41,189 bases of DNA. It comes from Actinomycetota bacterium. Lineage in GTDB: Bacteria > Actinomycetota > Nitriliruptoria > Nitriliruptorales > JAHWKO01. The DNA is taken from NCBI GenBank assembly GCA_019347675.1, contig JAHWKW010000025.1:1-41189 (forward strand), in the 5' to 3' direction. Positions 8,516-17,452 of the stretch are shown piece by piece. Under the pieces are notes generated by a model. The model was not told the origin of the DNA. It worked only from the letters and a program-made list of their open reading frames with translations, and ran no database searches. Made by a program: the position numbers and the translations under genes. Numbering within the stretch: position 1 is the first letter of the stretch; every line of letters starts with the position of its first letter.

Positions 8516-8549
8516 CGGCCGGACCTTCCGTGCGTCGCCAGCCGGGAAA

Positions 8550-9167
8550 CTACTGGCCGACCAGGTGTCCTTCGGCCACGGCTTCGTGCAGGACGGTGTC
8601 GCCGTAGCGCCGGGTCCGGGTGGGCCGCAGGTCGGTCGGCCATGGCGGCGCGGGGGCATGGTGGCTGGCCTCGAGGACCACCAGGCCGTCCGGGGCGAGC
8701 ACCGTGGGCAGGTGTGCGAGCACGTCCGCCAGTTCCATCCGGTCGGTGTCGTAGGGAGGGTCGATAAGGACCAGGTCGAACGCGGTGCCCGGCAACCGAT
8801 CACGGAGCGCCGCGCGAACGTCGGCGTGCAGCACGACGGCGTCTTGGCCCAGTCCGGTCCGTTCGAGGTTCTCCACGAGCGCCCGGTGGGCGCCGGCCGC
8901 ACGCTCGACGAAGACCGCCAGCCGCGCTCCCCGAGACAGCGACTCGATGCCCAGCGCGCCGGAACCGGCGTACAGGTCGGCGACGGCCGCTCCGGGCAGA
9001 CGCGGTTGCACCGAGGAGAACAGCGCCTCCTTCACGCGGTCGCTGGTCGGGCGGGTCCCGCGCCCGCGGGGCGCCGTCAGCCGCCGTCCACGGGCGGCCC
9101 CGGCGATGACCCTGACGGCAGCCTCCTCGACCGCGAGGTGGCCAGGGTACGACGCGACCGGCCTCAT
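8550..9167 (-). CDS. rsmD: 16S rRNA (guanine966-N2)-methyltransferase RsmD
   Basis: 205 residues. It carries the SAM-binding loop [12 protein letters not shown] (64-75) and the amino-methyltransferase motif DPPYD (136-140), and starts its conserved core with [11 protein letters not shown]. The start ATG overlaps the recG stop (ATGA), which indicates translational coupling. A good GGAGG lies before codon 18, but that codon is GTC and cannot start, so the longer form is kept. It modifies G966 of 16S rRNA in the small-subunit head. Confidence 0.95.
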   Translation of the reverse strand: MRPVASYPGHLAVEEAAVRVIAGAARGRRLTAPRGRGTRPTSDRVKEALFSSVQPRLPGAAVADLYAGSGALGIESLSRGARLAVFVERAAGAHRALVENLERTGLGQDAVVLHADVRAALRDRLPGTAFDLVLIDPPYDTDRMELADVLAHLPTVLAPDGLVVLEASHHAPAPPWPTDLRPTRTRRYGDTVLHEAVAEGHLVGQ

Positions 9168-11329
9168 CCCGTGGCGAGCGCCTCGAGCTGCTCCAGGCCA
9201 CCGCGGTAGCGGCGGCGGACCTCTGCCCGCAGACCAGCCAGCCGGGGCGCCGCCAGGTCGGGGTCTGCGGTGACGAGCTCGCCGGCCAGCTGCCGGCAGT
9301 GGACGACGACCTCCAGGTCGTCGGCGAGGCGGGCCAGCTTCAGGTCGGGCATCCCCGACTGGCGGCTGCCGAACAGCTGACCCTCCCCGCGCAGCTCGAG
9401 GTCGACCTCGGCGAGCGCGAAGCCGTCATGGGTCAAGGCCACCGCCTCCAGCCGGGTCCTGGCCTCGTCGGTGAGCTCCTCGCCCGGCCGCCCGGCGAAC
9501 AGCACGCAGTAGCTGCGGTCGGCGCCGCGGCCGATCCGGCCGCGTAGCTGGTGCAGCTGGGAGATCCCGAACCGATCGGCGTCCTCGACGATCATCACGG
9601 TGGCGCTTGGGACGTCGACACCGACCTCGACGACGGTGGTGGCCACCAGGACGTCGAGTTCGCCGCGACGGAAGGCGCTCATCGCCGCGTCCTTGTCGTC
9701 GCCCCGCATCCGTCCGTGGACCAGCCCGACCCGCAGGTCGGCGAAGACCGTGTCACGCAGCCGGATGTACTCGTCCTCGGCGGCGCGGGCGGCCACGTCC
9801 TCGGAGCCCTCGACCAGCGGGCACACCACGTAGGTCTGGCGTCCGCGGGCTGCCTGCTCGCGGACGAAGGCGTACAGGCGCTCACGTCGACCGGTCTGGT
9901 CCGACGTGATCACTTGGGTCACGACCTCCTGGCGCCCCGGCGGGAGCTCGTCCAGGACGGTGACGTCGAGGTCGCCGAAGAGCGTCAGCGCGAGCGAGCG
10001 CGGGATCGGCGTGGCGGTCATCACCAGCACGTCGGGCGCGGCGGCGTGGTCGGTGGCCTTCTCACGCAGCGACACGCGCTGGTGCACGCCGAAACGGTGC
10101 TGCTCATCGATCACCACCACGCCGAGGTCGGCGAAGCGCACCCCCTCTTCCAGCAGCGCGTGGGTGCCAACGACGATGTCGGTCGTACCCGACAGCAGCT
10201 CTGCGAGGATGCGACGCTTGGCGGCGGTGGGCGTCGCCGAGGTGAGCAGCTCCAGGCGGATCCCGTCGAGGACGTTCACGCCCAGCGGAGCGAGCTGGTC
10301 GGTCAGTGTGCGCTGGTGCTGCACAGCGAGGACCTCGGTCGGGGCCATCAGGACCGCCTGACGGCCGTTGTCCACGGCGCACAGCATCGTCCAGGTGGCC
10401 ACCAGGGTCTTGCCGGATCCGACGTCACCCTGCAGCAGCCGGTGCATCGGGCGGTCGGCGGCCAGGTCGGCCCCGACCTCGCACGTCGCGCGCTGCTGGG
10501 CCGCGGTCGGCGTGAAGCCCAGCGCGTCCAGGAACCGGCTGGCGCGACCGTCAGGCGTCGGGCCGTTGTCCATTCCGGCCCTGCCGGCCTCCAACCGGAC
10601 GCGCCGCCAGTGCAACCCGACCTGGAGGGTGAACAGCTCATCGAAGACGATCCGGCGTCGGGCGGCGGCCGCGGCACGGTGATCGGGCGGGGAGTGGATG
10701 GCGCGGACCGCCGTGTCGAGTGGCATCAGCCCGAGCTGGTCGCGGAGGTCGTCGGGGAGGAAGTCGTCGACCTCAGGCAGCCGGTCCAGCGCGGCGTCGA
10801 TCCACCCCTGCATCCGCCAGCTCGGGACCGCCTCCGTGGCGGGGTACACGGGGACGAGCCTGCGGTGGTGGACGTCGCCTGTCCGCCCGTCACGCCCCAG
10901 GTCGTGGACGTCGGGCATCACCAGCTGCGGCTGGCCGTGGCGACGCTCGAGCGTTCCCGAGAACGTCGCGACGGTCCCGGGCGGGTGGCGACGTGGTCGC
11001 CAGTCCTGGTTGAAGAACGTCACGGCGAAGGGGGTGCCGGTGCCGTCCCGGACGGTGGCTTCGCTGATGGTGAGGCGGCGGCCGGTCCGCTTGGAGGTGG
11101 GCTGCCGCTGCGTCCACTGCACGACGGTCCCCACGAGCGTGACCGGCTCCCCGACCGTCGCGAGGTCCAGCGGGACGAGCTCGCCGAGATCCTCGTACCG
11201 CCGTGGGTAGTGCTCGATCAGGTCGCGAACGGTCTCGATCCCGAATTGCGACCGCAAGGTTGTCGCGCGCCGGGATGCCACTCCCGGGACGGTGGCGACG
11301 GGGTCGTCGAGGTCCAGCCGGTCGGCCAC
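9164..11329 (-). CDS. recG: ATP-dependent DNA helicase RecG
   Basis: RecG remodels stalled replication forks and branch-migrates Holliday junctions. The 721-residue protein shows the N-terminal wedge/OB region, Walker A GDVGSGKT, the DEQH box, a TATPIPRSLALT motif III and helicase motifs in the C-terminal lobe (VATTVVEVGVDVPSATVMI, QLHQLRGRIGRG). The start was set at the GTG at 11329 because AGGAG lies seven bases upstream and the protein then begins close to the conserved VPGV element. The open frame reaches 11491, but that extension is Arg/Ala-rich. TACCCT at 11370-11365 may be the -10 box. Confidence 0.97.
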   Translation of the reverse strand: MADRLDLDDPVATVPGVASRRATTLRSQFGIETVRDLIEHYPRRYEDLGELVPLDLATVGEPVTLVGTVVQWTQRQPTSKRTGRRLTISEATVRDGTGTPFAVTFFNQDWRPRRHPPGTVATFSGTLERRHGQPQLVMPDVHDLGRDGRTGDVHHRRLVPVYPATEAVPSWRMQGWIDAALDRLPEVDDFLPDDLRDQLGLMPLDTAVRAIHSPPDHRAAAAARRRIVFDELFTLQVGLHWRRVRLEAGRAGMDNGPTPDGRASRFLDALGFTPTAAQQRATCEVGADLAADRPMHRLLQGDVGSGKTLVATWTMLCAVDNGRQAVLMAPTEVLAVQHQRTLTDQLAPLGVNVLDGIRLELLTSATPTAAKRRILAELLSGTTDIVVGTHALLEEGVRFADLGVVVIDEQHRFGVHQRVSLREKATDHAAAPDVLVMTATPIPRSLALTLFGDLDVTVLDELPPGRQEVVTQVITSDQTGRRERLYAFVREQAARGRQTYVVCPLVEGSEDVAARAAEDEYIRLRDTVFADLRVGLVHGRMRGDDKDAAMSAFRRGELDVLVATTVVEVGVDVPSATVMIVEDADRFGISQLHQLRGRIGRGADRSYCVLFAGRPGEELTDEARTRLEAVALTHDGFALAEVDLELRGEGQLFGSRQSGMPDLKLARLADDLEVVVHCRQLAGELVTADPDLAAPRLAGLRAEVRRRYRGGLEQLEALATG

Positions 11330-11364
11330 TGCTCGGCTCCTGTGAAGCTCGCCAGCGTGGGCGC

Positions 11365-11370
11365 AGGGTA
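11365..11370 (-). promoter_or_regulatory. Putative -10 box for recG operon
   Basis: TACCCT on the minus strand lies 35 bases before the recG GTG. No clear -35 element is visible. It is one of the recurrent TANNNT boxes of this window. Confidence 0.3.
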
Positions 11371-11580
11371 CAAACGCGCCGTGGCCGAGCCGCGAACGTC
11401 GACCGCTGCGAGCGGCGCCACGGTGCGGCACGGCCGCAGGTGCGCTAGTCTGCGATCCGTCGCCTGCCGCTCGTTTGACGCGGGTCGACACGCACCCTCG
11501 GTCGCGCCCAGCATCGTGCTCCCGACATCGTGCTGTGGTTGTGCTGTGTGACCGTGCGTCGAGTCGTGAACGGAGTCACA

Positions 11581-11787
11581 ATGGCGGCTGTCTGCGAGAT
11601 CTGCGGGAAGGGCCCCTGGTACGGCAAGCAGGTCAGCCACTCGCACCGGCGTTCGTCGCGGCGGTGGAACCCCAACATCCAGCGGTTGCGTGTGCTCAAG
11701 GACGGACGGGTGCAGCGGGTCGATGTGTGCACGTCGTGCGTCAAGGCGGGGAAGATCCAGCGACCACCGGTGGGCAGCGGCGGCTGA
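11581..11787 (+). CDS. rpmB: 50S ribosomal protein L28
   Basis: 68 residues starting [24 protein letters not shown], with Cys pairs CEIC and CTSC that make this the zinc-binding form of L28. The ATG has GGAG five bases upstream. The frame is open for 17 codons further upstream, but the conserved N-terminus and ribosome binding site fix the start. It is divergent from recG. A TAGTCT at 11446-11451 could be its -10 box, which would give a leader of about 125 bases. Confidence 0.97.
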   Translation: MAAVCEICGKGPWYGKQVSHSHRRSSRRWNPNIQRLRVLKDGRVQRVDVCTSCVKAGKIQRPPVGSGG

Positions 11788-11802
11788 CCCACCCCGCGCC
11801 CC

Positions 11803-11820
11803 CGGGACGTCGCCGTCCCG
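11803..11820. terminator. Hairpin between convergent rpmB and thiD
   Basis: A perfect 7-bp stem (cgggacg/cgtcccg) with a 4-base loop lies in the 60-base gap between the stop codons of rpmB and thiD. It could act for both strands. There is no T-tract. Confidence 0.45.
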
Positions 11821-11848
11821 AGCAGCTGTGGGTCTGGATCGGACACCG

Positions 11849-12658
11849 TCAGCAGTCGTGTCCGATCTCCCAGCCGGGGTTGACCGGACCAATCCCGTGT
11901 CCCACCCGGATCCCGTGCTCGATCGCTCCGGTCACGAACCTCTTCGCCTCTCGCACCGCGGCGACCACGTCGTCTCCGTGCGCCAACCGAGCAGCGATCG
12001 CCGACGCCAGCGTGCACCCCGTGCCGTGCGTATCGCGCGTATCGAGCCGGCGAGAACGGATCTCGTGGTAGGCGCTGCCGTCGGTGAGCAGGTCGACCGC
12101 GTCGTCGTTGTCCGGCAGGTGCCCGCCCTTGACCAGCACCCAGCGCGGCCCCAGTTCCAGCACGGCGTCGCCCGCCCGCCGCAGGTCCTCGGCCCGCTCG
12201 ACCTTGACGTCGCTCAGCAGCGTCACCTCCCCCACGTTGGGCGTGACGACCAACGCCCTGGGCAACAGGTCGTTGCGCAGCGCGTCGACCGCATCGTCTC
12301 GCAGCAGCGGGTCCCCGTGCTTGGACGCCGCCACCGGATCGACCACGACGGTGCGCACGTCGTACTCGTCGAGCGCCGCGGCGACGGCGGTGATGATCGC
12401 GGAGTTGGCGAGCATCCCGGTCTTGACGCTGTCCACACCGATGTCCTCGACGACGCTCTTCAGCTGGCGGACGACGAAGTCGGGTGGGATCTCGTGGACG
12501 CCCTGCACCCCGACCGTGTTCTGGGCGGTGAGAGCCGTGATCACGCTCATGCCGTACGCGCCGAGTGCCTGGAAGGTCTTCAGGTCGGCCTGGATCCCCG
12601 CTCCACCGCCGGAGTCGGAGCCCGCCACCGTCAGCACGCGGACGGGACGCTCGCTCAT
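11849..12658 (-). CDS. thiD: Bifunctional hydroxymethylpyrimidine kinase/phosphomethylpyrimidine kinase
   Basis: ThiD phosphorylates HMP and HMP-P to make the pyrimidine half of thiamine. The 269-residue ribokinase-fold protein has the N-terminal [18 protein letters not shown] motif, the Met/Thr segment [14 protein letters not shown], and the phosphate-binding [12 protein letters not shown] near residue 217, where the catalytic base Cys lies. The start ATG overlaps the thiL stop (ATGA) and has AGGAGG upstream. No TPP riboswitch is recognisable before the thiL-thiD unit. Confidence 0.95.
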   Translation of the reverse strand: MSERPVRVLTVAGSDSGGGAGIQADLKTFQALGAYGMSVITALTAQNTVGVQGVHEIPPDFVVRQLKSVVEDIGVDSVKTGMLANSAIITAVAAALDEYDVRTVVVDPVAASKHGDPLLRDDAVDALRNDLLPRALVVTPNVGEVTLLSDVKVERAEDLRRAGDAVLELGPRWVLVKGGHLPDNDDAVDLLTDGSAYHEIRSRRLDTRDTHGTGCTLASAIAARLAHGDDVVAAVREAKRFVTGAIEHGIRVGHGIGPVNPGWEIGHDC

Positions 12659-13659
12659 CCTGCCTCCTCCTGCCGTCGGGGTCCGTGCTCGTGGCCGAGC
12701 CGGCTGATGTCGCGCTCGCTGCCATCGGCGAGGCGCAGCGCGACGCCGTCCCCGTCCGTGACCGTACCGACCTCGTGCCAGACGAACCCCCGCGCCAGCA
12801 GCTGCCGCGCCAGGTCCGCCACCCGGTCGGGCGGCACAGCAGCGACCAGCGCGAGGTCGTCGCCCCCGCCGCACAGCAGCTCGAACAGGTCGATCGCGAG
12901 CGCCTCGGCCACGGCGGCCACGCCCGGGTCGACGGGGAGCCGCTCGGCATCGACGACCACCCGCACGCCGGAGGCGGCGGCGACGTGGCCCAGGTCCCGC
13001 CCCAGTCCGTCGCTGACGTCGATGCAGGCGTGCGCGCCGTGGCGCGCCAACGCCGCGCCCGCCTCAGGAAACGCCTCCGGCCGGCGGTGCGCGCGCAGCA
13101 GCTGCGGATGATCGTCGAGCAGGTCGCGACGTCCGGCGCGGTGCGCCGCCAGACCGGCCGCAGCCGCCCCCAGCGGTCCGATCACGATCACCGCATCGCC
13201 GGGGCGGGCACCCGACCGCAGCAGCGGGCGCTCGGCGTGGAGCCGGCCGAGGACGGTCACGGCCACGGCCAGCACCGGTCCGCCGGCGATGTCCCCGCCG
13301 ACGAGGGCGACCCCCCACCGGCGTGCGGCCTCGTCGAGGCCGGCGTACAGCGCGTGCACGGCGTCGTCGGGCAGATCGGCGGGGCGGATCAGCGCGACGA
13401 CCGCCGCGGCGGTCGATGCGCCGACGGCGGCGAGGTCGCTGACGTTCACAGCGATCGCCTTCCAACCCACGTCCGCGTGGTTGGAGATCGTCAGGTCGAA
13501 GTGCACACCCTCGACGAGGGCGTCCACGGCGACGGCGATGTCGGCATCGCCGAACGTGACGACCGCGGCGTCGTCGCCGACACCGAGCGGGATACCCGGG
13601 CCCGCTCGGGCCAGGCGGGGCTGCAGTGCGGCGAGCAACTCGAACTCCGGCGATGTCAC
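12655..13659 (-). CDS. thiL: Thiamine-monophosphate kinase
   Basis: ThiL makes thiamine diphosphate from thiamine monophosphate. Seen in 334 residues are GVGDDAAVV near the N-terminus, the conserved [10 protein letters not shown] and [12 protein letters not shown] blocks, GGDIAGG, and the AIR-synthase-type [11 protein letters not shown] nearer the C-terminus. I start at the GTG at 13659 (ggagcg eight bases upstream); the open frame reaches 13836, but that part is Arg-rich and lacks a ribosome binding site. It forms an overlapping pair with thiD and is divergent from the Lrp-like gene. thiL beside an Lrp-like gene and ddl is a known actinobacterial arrangement. Confidence 0.95.
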   Translation of the reverse strand: MTSPEFELLAALQPRLARAGPGIPLGVGDDAAVVTFGDADIAVAVDALVEGVHFDLTISNHADVGWKAIAVNVSDLAAVGASTAAAVVALIRPADLPDDAVHALYAGLDEAARRWGVALVGGDIAGGPVLAVAVTVLGRLHAERPLLRSGARPGDAVIVIGPLGAAAAGLAAHRAGRRDLLDDHPQLLRAHRRPEAFPEAGAALARHGAHACIDVSDGLGRDLGHVAAASGVRVVVDAERLPVDPGVAAVAEALAIDLFELLCGGGDDLALVAAVPPDRVADLARQLLARGFVWHEVGTVTDGDGVALRLADGSERDISRLGHEHGPRRQEEAG

Positions 13660-13737
13660 CGCGATCGCTCCTGTCTCCTCGACGGTGTCCCGCTGCGCGG
13701 CACGGCGACCATGCCCGGTCTGACGGCCACGAGCGCG

Positions 13738-13743
13738 TAGGCT
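13738..13743 (+). promoter_or_regulatory. Putative -10 box for the Lrp-like gene
   Basis: TAGGCT lies 49 bases before the GTG start of the Lrp-like protein. There is no clear -35 box. Confidence 0.3.
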
Positions 13744-13792
13744 GGTGTTGACGATCCTGCCCGGCAGGAGGGGCCCGACCGAAGGAGCGCGC

Positions 13793-14029
13793 GTGGCAGT
13801 CTCGGCGTACATCCTCATCCAGACCGAGGTCGGCAAGGCGGCCGACGTCGCGGAGCAGGTGGCGGAGATCGACGGGGTCAGCGAAGCATCGGACGTGACC
13901 GGCCCCTACGACGTGATCGTCCGTGCCGAAGCCGGCAACGTCGACGAGCTCGGCAAGATGGTCGTCTCCAAGATCCAGGCCATCGACGGGATCACCCGGA
14001 CCTTGACCTGCCCCGTCGTGCACCTGTAG
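13793..14029 (+). CDS. Stand-alone Lrp/AsnC ligand-binding (RAM) domain protein
   Basis: 78 residues comprising a single alpha/beta RAM domain (AYILIQTEVGKAADVAEQVA, DVTGPYDVIVRAEA) without the DNA-binding helix-turn-helix of full Lrp/AsnC proteins. Such proteins oligomerise and may bind amino acids or modulate full-length Lrp regulators. The GTG at 13793 has AGGAG five bases upstream; an ATG-like upstream extension to 13745 is not supported. The stop is only three bases from the convergent ddl stop. Confidence 0.88.
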   Translation: MAVSAYILIQTEVGKAADVAEQVAEIDGVSEASDVTGPYDVIVRAEAGNVDELGKMVVSKIQAIDGITRTLTCPVVHL

Positions 14030-14032
14030 CGC

Positions 14033-15139
14033 TCAGGGGGCGTAATGGGCCTCCTCCCGGGCCGCCTCCAGGGCGAGCTCCAGGAGGCGGCTGACCAGGT
14101 CCGGGTACTTCAACCCTTCGGCTTCCCACAGCCGCGGGAACATCGAGCTGGGGGTGAACCCCGGGATGGTGTTGATCTCGTTGACGAACACCGCCCCGTC
14201 GCCCCGCAGGAAGAAGTCGATGCGGGCCATCCCCCGGCAGCCGATCGCGAGGTACGCCTGGCGCGCCAGGTCGCGGATCCGGACGGTGAGCGCCTCGGGC
14301 AGCTCCGCCGGCAGAATCAGCTCGGAGGCGTCGAGGTACTTGGCCTCGAAGTCGTAGAACTCGTGGCTGGGCACGATCTCGCCCGGCAGCGTCGTGTGGA
14401 CCTCGGCGTTACCGAGCACGCCGACCTCGACCTCCCGGACCTCCTCGATCCCCTCTTCGACGATCGCGACCCGGTCGTAGCCGAACGCCTCCTGAAGTCC
14501 GGCCTCGAGGTCGTCGCGCCCGGTCACCTTGGTGATTCCGATCGACGAGCCTTGCCGCGCCGGTTTGGCGAACATCGGGTACTTGAGCGCCCCGTCGATC
14601 TCGTCGAGGAGCGCGCCACGTTCATCGACCCACCGTTCGTAGCGCACCGGCAGGTATGGGACCTGCGGTAGCCCGCGTGCCTTGAAGGCGCTCTTCATGG
14701 CGCGCTTGTCGATGCCCAGCGACGACGCGGTCACATCGGCACCGACGTACGGCACGCTGACCGACGCCAGCAGCCCCTGCACGGTGCCGTCCTCGCCGTA
14801 GGGTCCGTGCAGCACCGGGAAAGCAACGTCGATCGGCGAGACGGTGTCGTAGCGCTCTTGGTCGGGATCGGTCGCGTCGAACGAGACCAGCACCGGCCCA
14901 TGGCGATCGAGGATGCACGCGACCGTGGGCCCGTCGCTGTCCACCTCGGGCAGGGCTCGGCCGGGACGGGCCTGGATGTCACCGTTGGTGAGCACCCAGC
15001 GTCCTTCCTTGGTGATCCCGACCGGGACGACCGCGTAGCGGTCGTGGTCGATCGCCTCCAGCACCGACCGGGCCGAGAGGCACGACACCTGGTGCTCGCT
15101 GGACCGTCCCCCGTAGAGGATCAGCACGCGTTGTCCCAT
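14033..15139 (-). CDS. ddl: D-alanine-D-alanine ligase
   Basis: This ATP-grasp ligase makes the D-Ala-D-Ala dipeptide for peptidoglycan. The 368-residue protein shows LYGGRSSEHQVS at the N-terminus, the glycine-rich loop KPARQGSSIGITKV, metal/ATP-site residues in RIDFFLRGDGAVFVNEINT and the C-terminal IPGFTPSSMFPRLWE signature. The ATG at 15139 has GGGAGG three bases upstream; the open frame extends to 15214 without support. TACGGT at 15189-15184 may be the -10 box, divergent from the SDR gene. Confidence 0.96.
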   Translation of the reverse strand: MGQRVLILYGGRSSEHQVSCLSARSVLEAIDHDRYAVVPVGITKEGRWVLTNGDIQARPGRALPEVDSDGPTVACILDRHGPVLVSFDATDPDQERYDTVSPIDVAFPVLHGPYGEDGTVQGLLASVSVPYVGADVTASSLGIDKRAMKSAFKARGLPQVPYLPVRYERWVDERGALLDEIDGALKYPMFAKPARQGSSIGITKVTGRDDLEAGLQEAFGYDRVAIVEEGIEEVREVEVGVLGNAEVHTTLPGEIVPSHEFYDFEAKYLDASELILPAELPEALTVRIRDLARQAYLAIGCRGMARIDFFLRGDGAVFVNEINTIPGFTPSSMFPRLWEAEGLKYPDLVSRLLELALEAAREEAHYAP

Positions 15140-15183
15140 CCGTCCTCCCGAGTGTCGCCAGCGGCGATCCCCACTCGGATCGA

Positions 15184-15298
15184 ACCGTAGGTCATCGACC
15201 ACGTGGATCCCCACCGGCTCGCGGACGACCAGGCGTTGCGGCGGCGGTCACCGCCGGCGGGGAGTCGCGTGCAACCGCGACGGTGGCTCGCCTACCGT
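15184..15298. promoter_or_regulatory. Divergent promoter region of ddl and the MFE-2-like SDR
   Basis: TACGGT (15189-15184, minus) precedes ddl by 44 bases and TACCGT (15293-15298, plus) precedes the SDR start by 30 bases. Both fit the TANNNT pattern seen elsewhere in the window. No gene lies between them. Confidence 0.3.
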
Positions 15299-15328
15299 GC
15301 CCGCTCCGGCCGACCGAGGACGCCCCAA

Positions 15329-16264
15329 GTGACAGGGCAAGTGGCAGGGATCGACTTCGCGGGCCGCGTGGCGATCGTCACCGGCGCGGGCGGAGGGCTG
15401 GGCCGAAGCCACGCGGCGCTCCTGGCCAGCCGCGGCGCCAAGGTCGTGGTCAACGACCTGGGGGTCAGCCGCCACGGCGAGGGCGGCACCGCCAAGGTGG
15501 CCGACGCAGTGGTGGCCGAGATCACCGACGCCGGGGGGGAGGCGGTCGCCAACCACGACGGCGTGCACACCTGGGAAGGCGGGCAGGCGATCATCCGGGC
15601 GGCGCTGGACGCGTTCGGGCGAGTGGACATCGTCGTGAACAACGCGGGGATCCTCCGGGACGTGTCGTTCAAGAACCTCACTGCCGACCAGCTCGAGACG
15701 GTCTTGAAGGTGCATCTGTACGGCGCGTTCCACGTGACCAAGGCGGCGTGGCCGTACCTGCGCGACAACAGCTACGGGCGGGTCATCAACACGACCTCGG
15801 GATCGGGGCTGTACGGCAACTTCGGTCAGGCCAACTACGCCGCCGCCAAGATGGGCGTGGTCGGTCTGACCCGGGCGCTCGCACAGGAAGGGGCCAAGTA
15901 CAACATCACCTCCAATGCGATCGCGCCGATCGCGGCCTCACGCCTGACCGAGGATGTCCTCGCACCGCAGCTGCTCCAGCGACTCGATCCTGCCTTCGTC
16001 TCACCTCTCGTGGCACACCTGGCCTGGGAAGGCTGTACCGAGACGGGGCGGATCTACTACGCCGGCGGCGGCTACTACGCGCGGGTGGCGATCGTGGAGG
16101 GCACAGGCCACGTCTTCGACCACGTGCCGCAGGTGGAGGAGCTCGCCGAGCACTGGTCACAGATCGCGTCGATCGATGGCGCCCGCGAGTACGCCAACCT
16201 CAGCGAGTCCACCTTCGGGGTGGCGCAGGCGTTGAGGATCGACTCCACCCCCGGTGCGACCTAG
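15329..16264 (+). CDS. SDR family oxidoreductase, (3R)-hydroxyacyl-CoA dehydrogenase (MFE-2) type
   Basis: A 311-residue short-chain dehydrogenase with TGAGGGLGRSH for NAD(P) binding, NNAG, and the catalytic Y-x3-K in YGNFGQANYAAAKMG. The GNFGQANY block and the long loop (NDLGVSRHGEG) are hallmarks of the dehydrogenase domain of peroxisomal multifunctional enzyme 2 and its bacterial relatives, which oxidise (3R)-hydroxyacyl-CoA. The C-terminal segment (YYAGGGYYARVAIVEG) also matches that group. The hydratase domain is absent, so it may work with a separate MaoC-type hydratase. The GTG at 15329 has GAGGA eight bases upstream; a second GTG at 15341 is possible. Confidence 0.85.
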   Translation: MTGQVAGIDFAGRVAIVTGAGGGLGRSHAALLASRGAKVVVNDLGVSRHGEGGTAKVADAVVAEITDAGGEAVANHDGVHTWEGGQAIIRAALDAFGRVDIVVNNAGILRDVSFKNLTADQLETVLKVHLYGAFHVTKAAWPYLRDNSYGRVINTTSGSGLYGNFGQANYAAAKMGVVGLTRALAQEGAKYNITSNAIAPIAASRLTEDVLAPQLLQRLDPAFVSPLVAHLAWEGCTETGRIYYAGGGYYARVAIVEGTGHVFDHVPQVEELAEHWSQIASIDGAREYANLSESTFGVAQALRIDSTPGAT

Positions 16265-16297
16265 ACCCGACCTCGACCCTGACCTGGCGCGCGCCAC

Positions 16298-16303
16298 TAC
16301 AGT
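16298..16303 (+). promoter_or_regulatory. Putative -10 box for cofC
   Basis: TACAGT lies in the gap after the SDR stop, 41 bases before the chosen cofC start. Confidence 0.28.
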
Positions 16304-16344
16304 CGCCGCGGCGTCGGGGAGGACGACAGCTGAGGCACGAGGTC

Positions 16345-17103
16345 GTGGCGGTGGTGCCGTTCCGGGCTCCCGGCCGGGGCAAGACCCGCCTCGAGGTCCG
16401 GGCGGGCGCCCCCGGCCTGTCGCCGAGTCAGCGCGCGACGTTGAGCCGTGCGATGCTCGCCGACGTCAGCGCCGCGCTGGCGTGCTCATCGGTCGACCGG
16501 GTGGTGGTCGCCGCGGCGGGGCGTCGAGCAGCGGCTGCGGCCGCGGCCCTCGGACTCGAGGTGCGCCTGGACCCACCCGAGGCGCACGGCCTCAACGCGG
16601 CGCTGGCGGCTGTGACGACGCAGCTCGACGCCGCGACCATGGTGGTGGTGGCCGCTGATCTTCCGTCCCTGCGCGGCGACGAGGTCGATGCCCTGCTGGC
16701 CACCGACGCCGACGTCGCAGTTGCACCCACCGCGGACGGGGGGACCGGAGGGCTTGTCCGTCGACCGCCGGATGTCATCCCCGCGGCGTACGGCGTCGGG
16801 TCGGCCGCCCGTCACCGTGCACTGGCCGCCGCCGCCCGCCTGCGATCGGCCGAGCACGACCTTCCCGGTTTCCGCCGGGACGTGGACACCTGGGAGGACC
16901 TGTACGACCTGCTGACAGGCCCGGTCGGCGCCGCGACCGCCGCGGTCCTCGCTCGGCTGTCCGACCGGCTGTTGTCGCAGCCACCAGCGTCAGGGGCGGA
17001 GTTGTCTCTGGCGGGCCTCGACGACCTTCCGCAGCCGCCGCAGCAGCACGTGGTTGCGGAGCCACAGCAGCCGGTCGACCACCGGGGCCACCAGCCGGTG
17101 TGA
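16345..17103 (+). CDS. cofC: 2-phospho-L-lactate (or phosphoenolpyruvate) guanylyltransferase CofC/FbiD
   Basis: CofC/FbiD activates the three-carbon acid that becomes the side chain of coenzyme F420. The N-terminus VVPFRAPGRGKTRLE matches the family's nucleotide-binding VVPxK..GKSRL motif; DLPSLRGDEVDALL and the VAPTADGGTGGLV and YGVGSAARHRALA segments follow in the usual order. I place the start at the GTG at 16345, with GAGG nine bases upstream; GTGs at 16351 and 16354 are alternatives. The homologous core ends near DTWEDLYDLLTG. About 60 further residues form an Arg/Pro/Gln tail that overlaps the convergent SRPBCC gene by 114 bases. Confidence 0.82.
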   Translation: MAVVPFRAPGRGKTRLEVRAGAPGLSPSQRATLSRAMLADVSAALACSSVDRVVVAAAGRRAAAAAAALGLEVRLDPPEAHGLNAALAAVTTQLDAATMVVVAADLPSLRGDEVDALLATDADVAVAPTADGGTGGLVRRPPDVIPAAYGVGSAARHRALAAAARLRSAEHDLPGFRRDVDTWEDLYDLLTGPVGAATAAVLARLSDRLLSQPPASGAELSLAGLDDLPQPPQQHVVAEPQQPVDHRGHQPV

Positions 17104-17442
17104 CGCAGGCCCGGCCACCAGGTACTCCTCGATCTCCACCAGCGTCACCTGGCCGTGGGGACGGAGACGGAAGATCGTCTCGTTGATGGCCAGCGGCATC
17201 ATCGAGGGGCGGACGACCAGCCGGCGGGGTGGTTCGGTCTCAACGGCGACGGTCTTGTCGCGGATCAGCGTGACGCCGAGGCCGAGGCTGTGGTGGAAGA
17301 CCGACCCCGGTTCAGGCCATCGGGGGTCGAACCGGCGGATGGTCCTCGTGCCCGCGACAAAGTAGGCGTAGGCGCGGGGATCGGCCAGAACGGCGAACAC
17401 CCGGTCGGGCGTCGCCTTGCAGGTCGTCCGGTTGCGTGCCAT
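16990..17442 (-). CDS. SRPBCC (polyketide cyclase/START-like) family protein
   Basis: 150 residues forming a helix-grip domain: it begins RTTCKATPDRVFAVLADP, typical of SRPBCC proteins, then RRFDPRWPEPGSVFHHSLGLG and a C-terminal amphipathic helix. These proteins enclose a hydrophobic cavity for lipid-like ligands; the ligand here is unknown. The ATG at 17442 has GAGGGGG five bases upstream and follows the second SDR by ten bases, so the two are probably cotranscribed. Its last 114 bases overlap the cofC tail on the other strand. Confidence 0.8.
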   Translation of the reverse strand: MARNRTTCKATPDRVFAVLADPRAYAYFVAGTRTIRRFDPRWPEPGSVFHHSLGLGVTLIRDKTVAVETEPPRRLVVRPSMMPLAINETIFRLRPHGQVTLVEIEEYLVAGPASHRLVAPVVDRLLWLRNHVLLRRLRKVVEARQRQLRP

Positions 17443-17452
17443 GGAGGCCCCC

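Noticed and set aside
8039-8902. 287-residue form of CoaD
   Set aside because: The first 129 residues are an off-frame reading of rsmD; the conserved CoaD N-terminus and ribosome binding site place the start at 8515.
9551-11551. 666-codon plus-strand frame opposite recG
   Set aside because: Its composition is typical of an antisense shadow in GC-rich DNA; recG on the other strand has complete helicase motifs.
11445-12950. 501-codon minus-strand frame covering thiD and the rpmB region
   Set aside because: It runs through several real genes in the wrong frame and has no recognisable domain.
12659-13792. TPP riboswitch upstream of thiL-thiD
   Set aside because: I looked for THI-box-like sequence before thiL and found none; the gap to the divergent Lrp-like gene is short.
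15283-16344. Plus-strand frame continuous with cofC through the MFE-2-like SDR gene
   Set aside because: The part before 16345 is an off-frame shadow of the SDR; only the downstream part shows CofC motifs.
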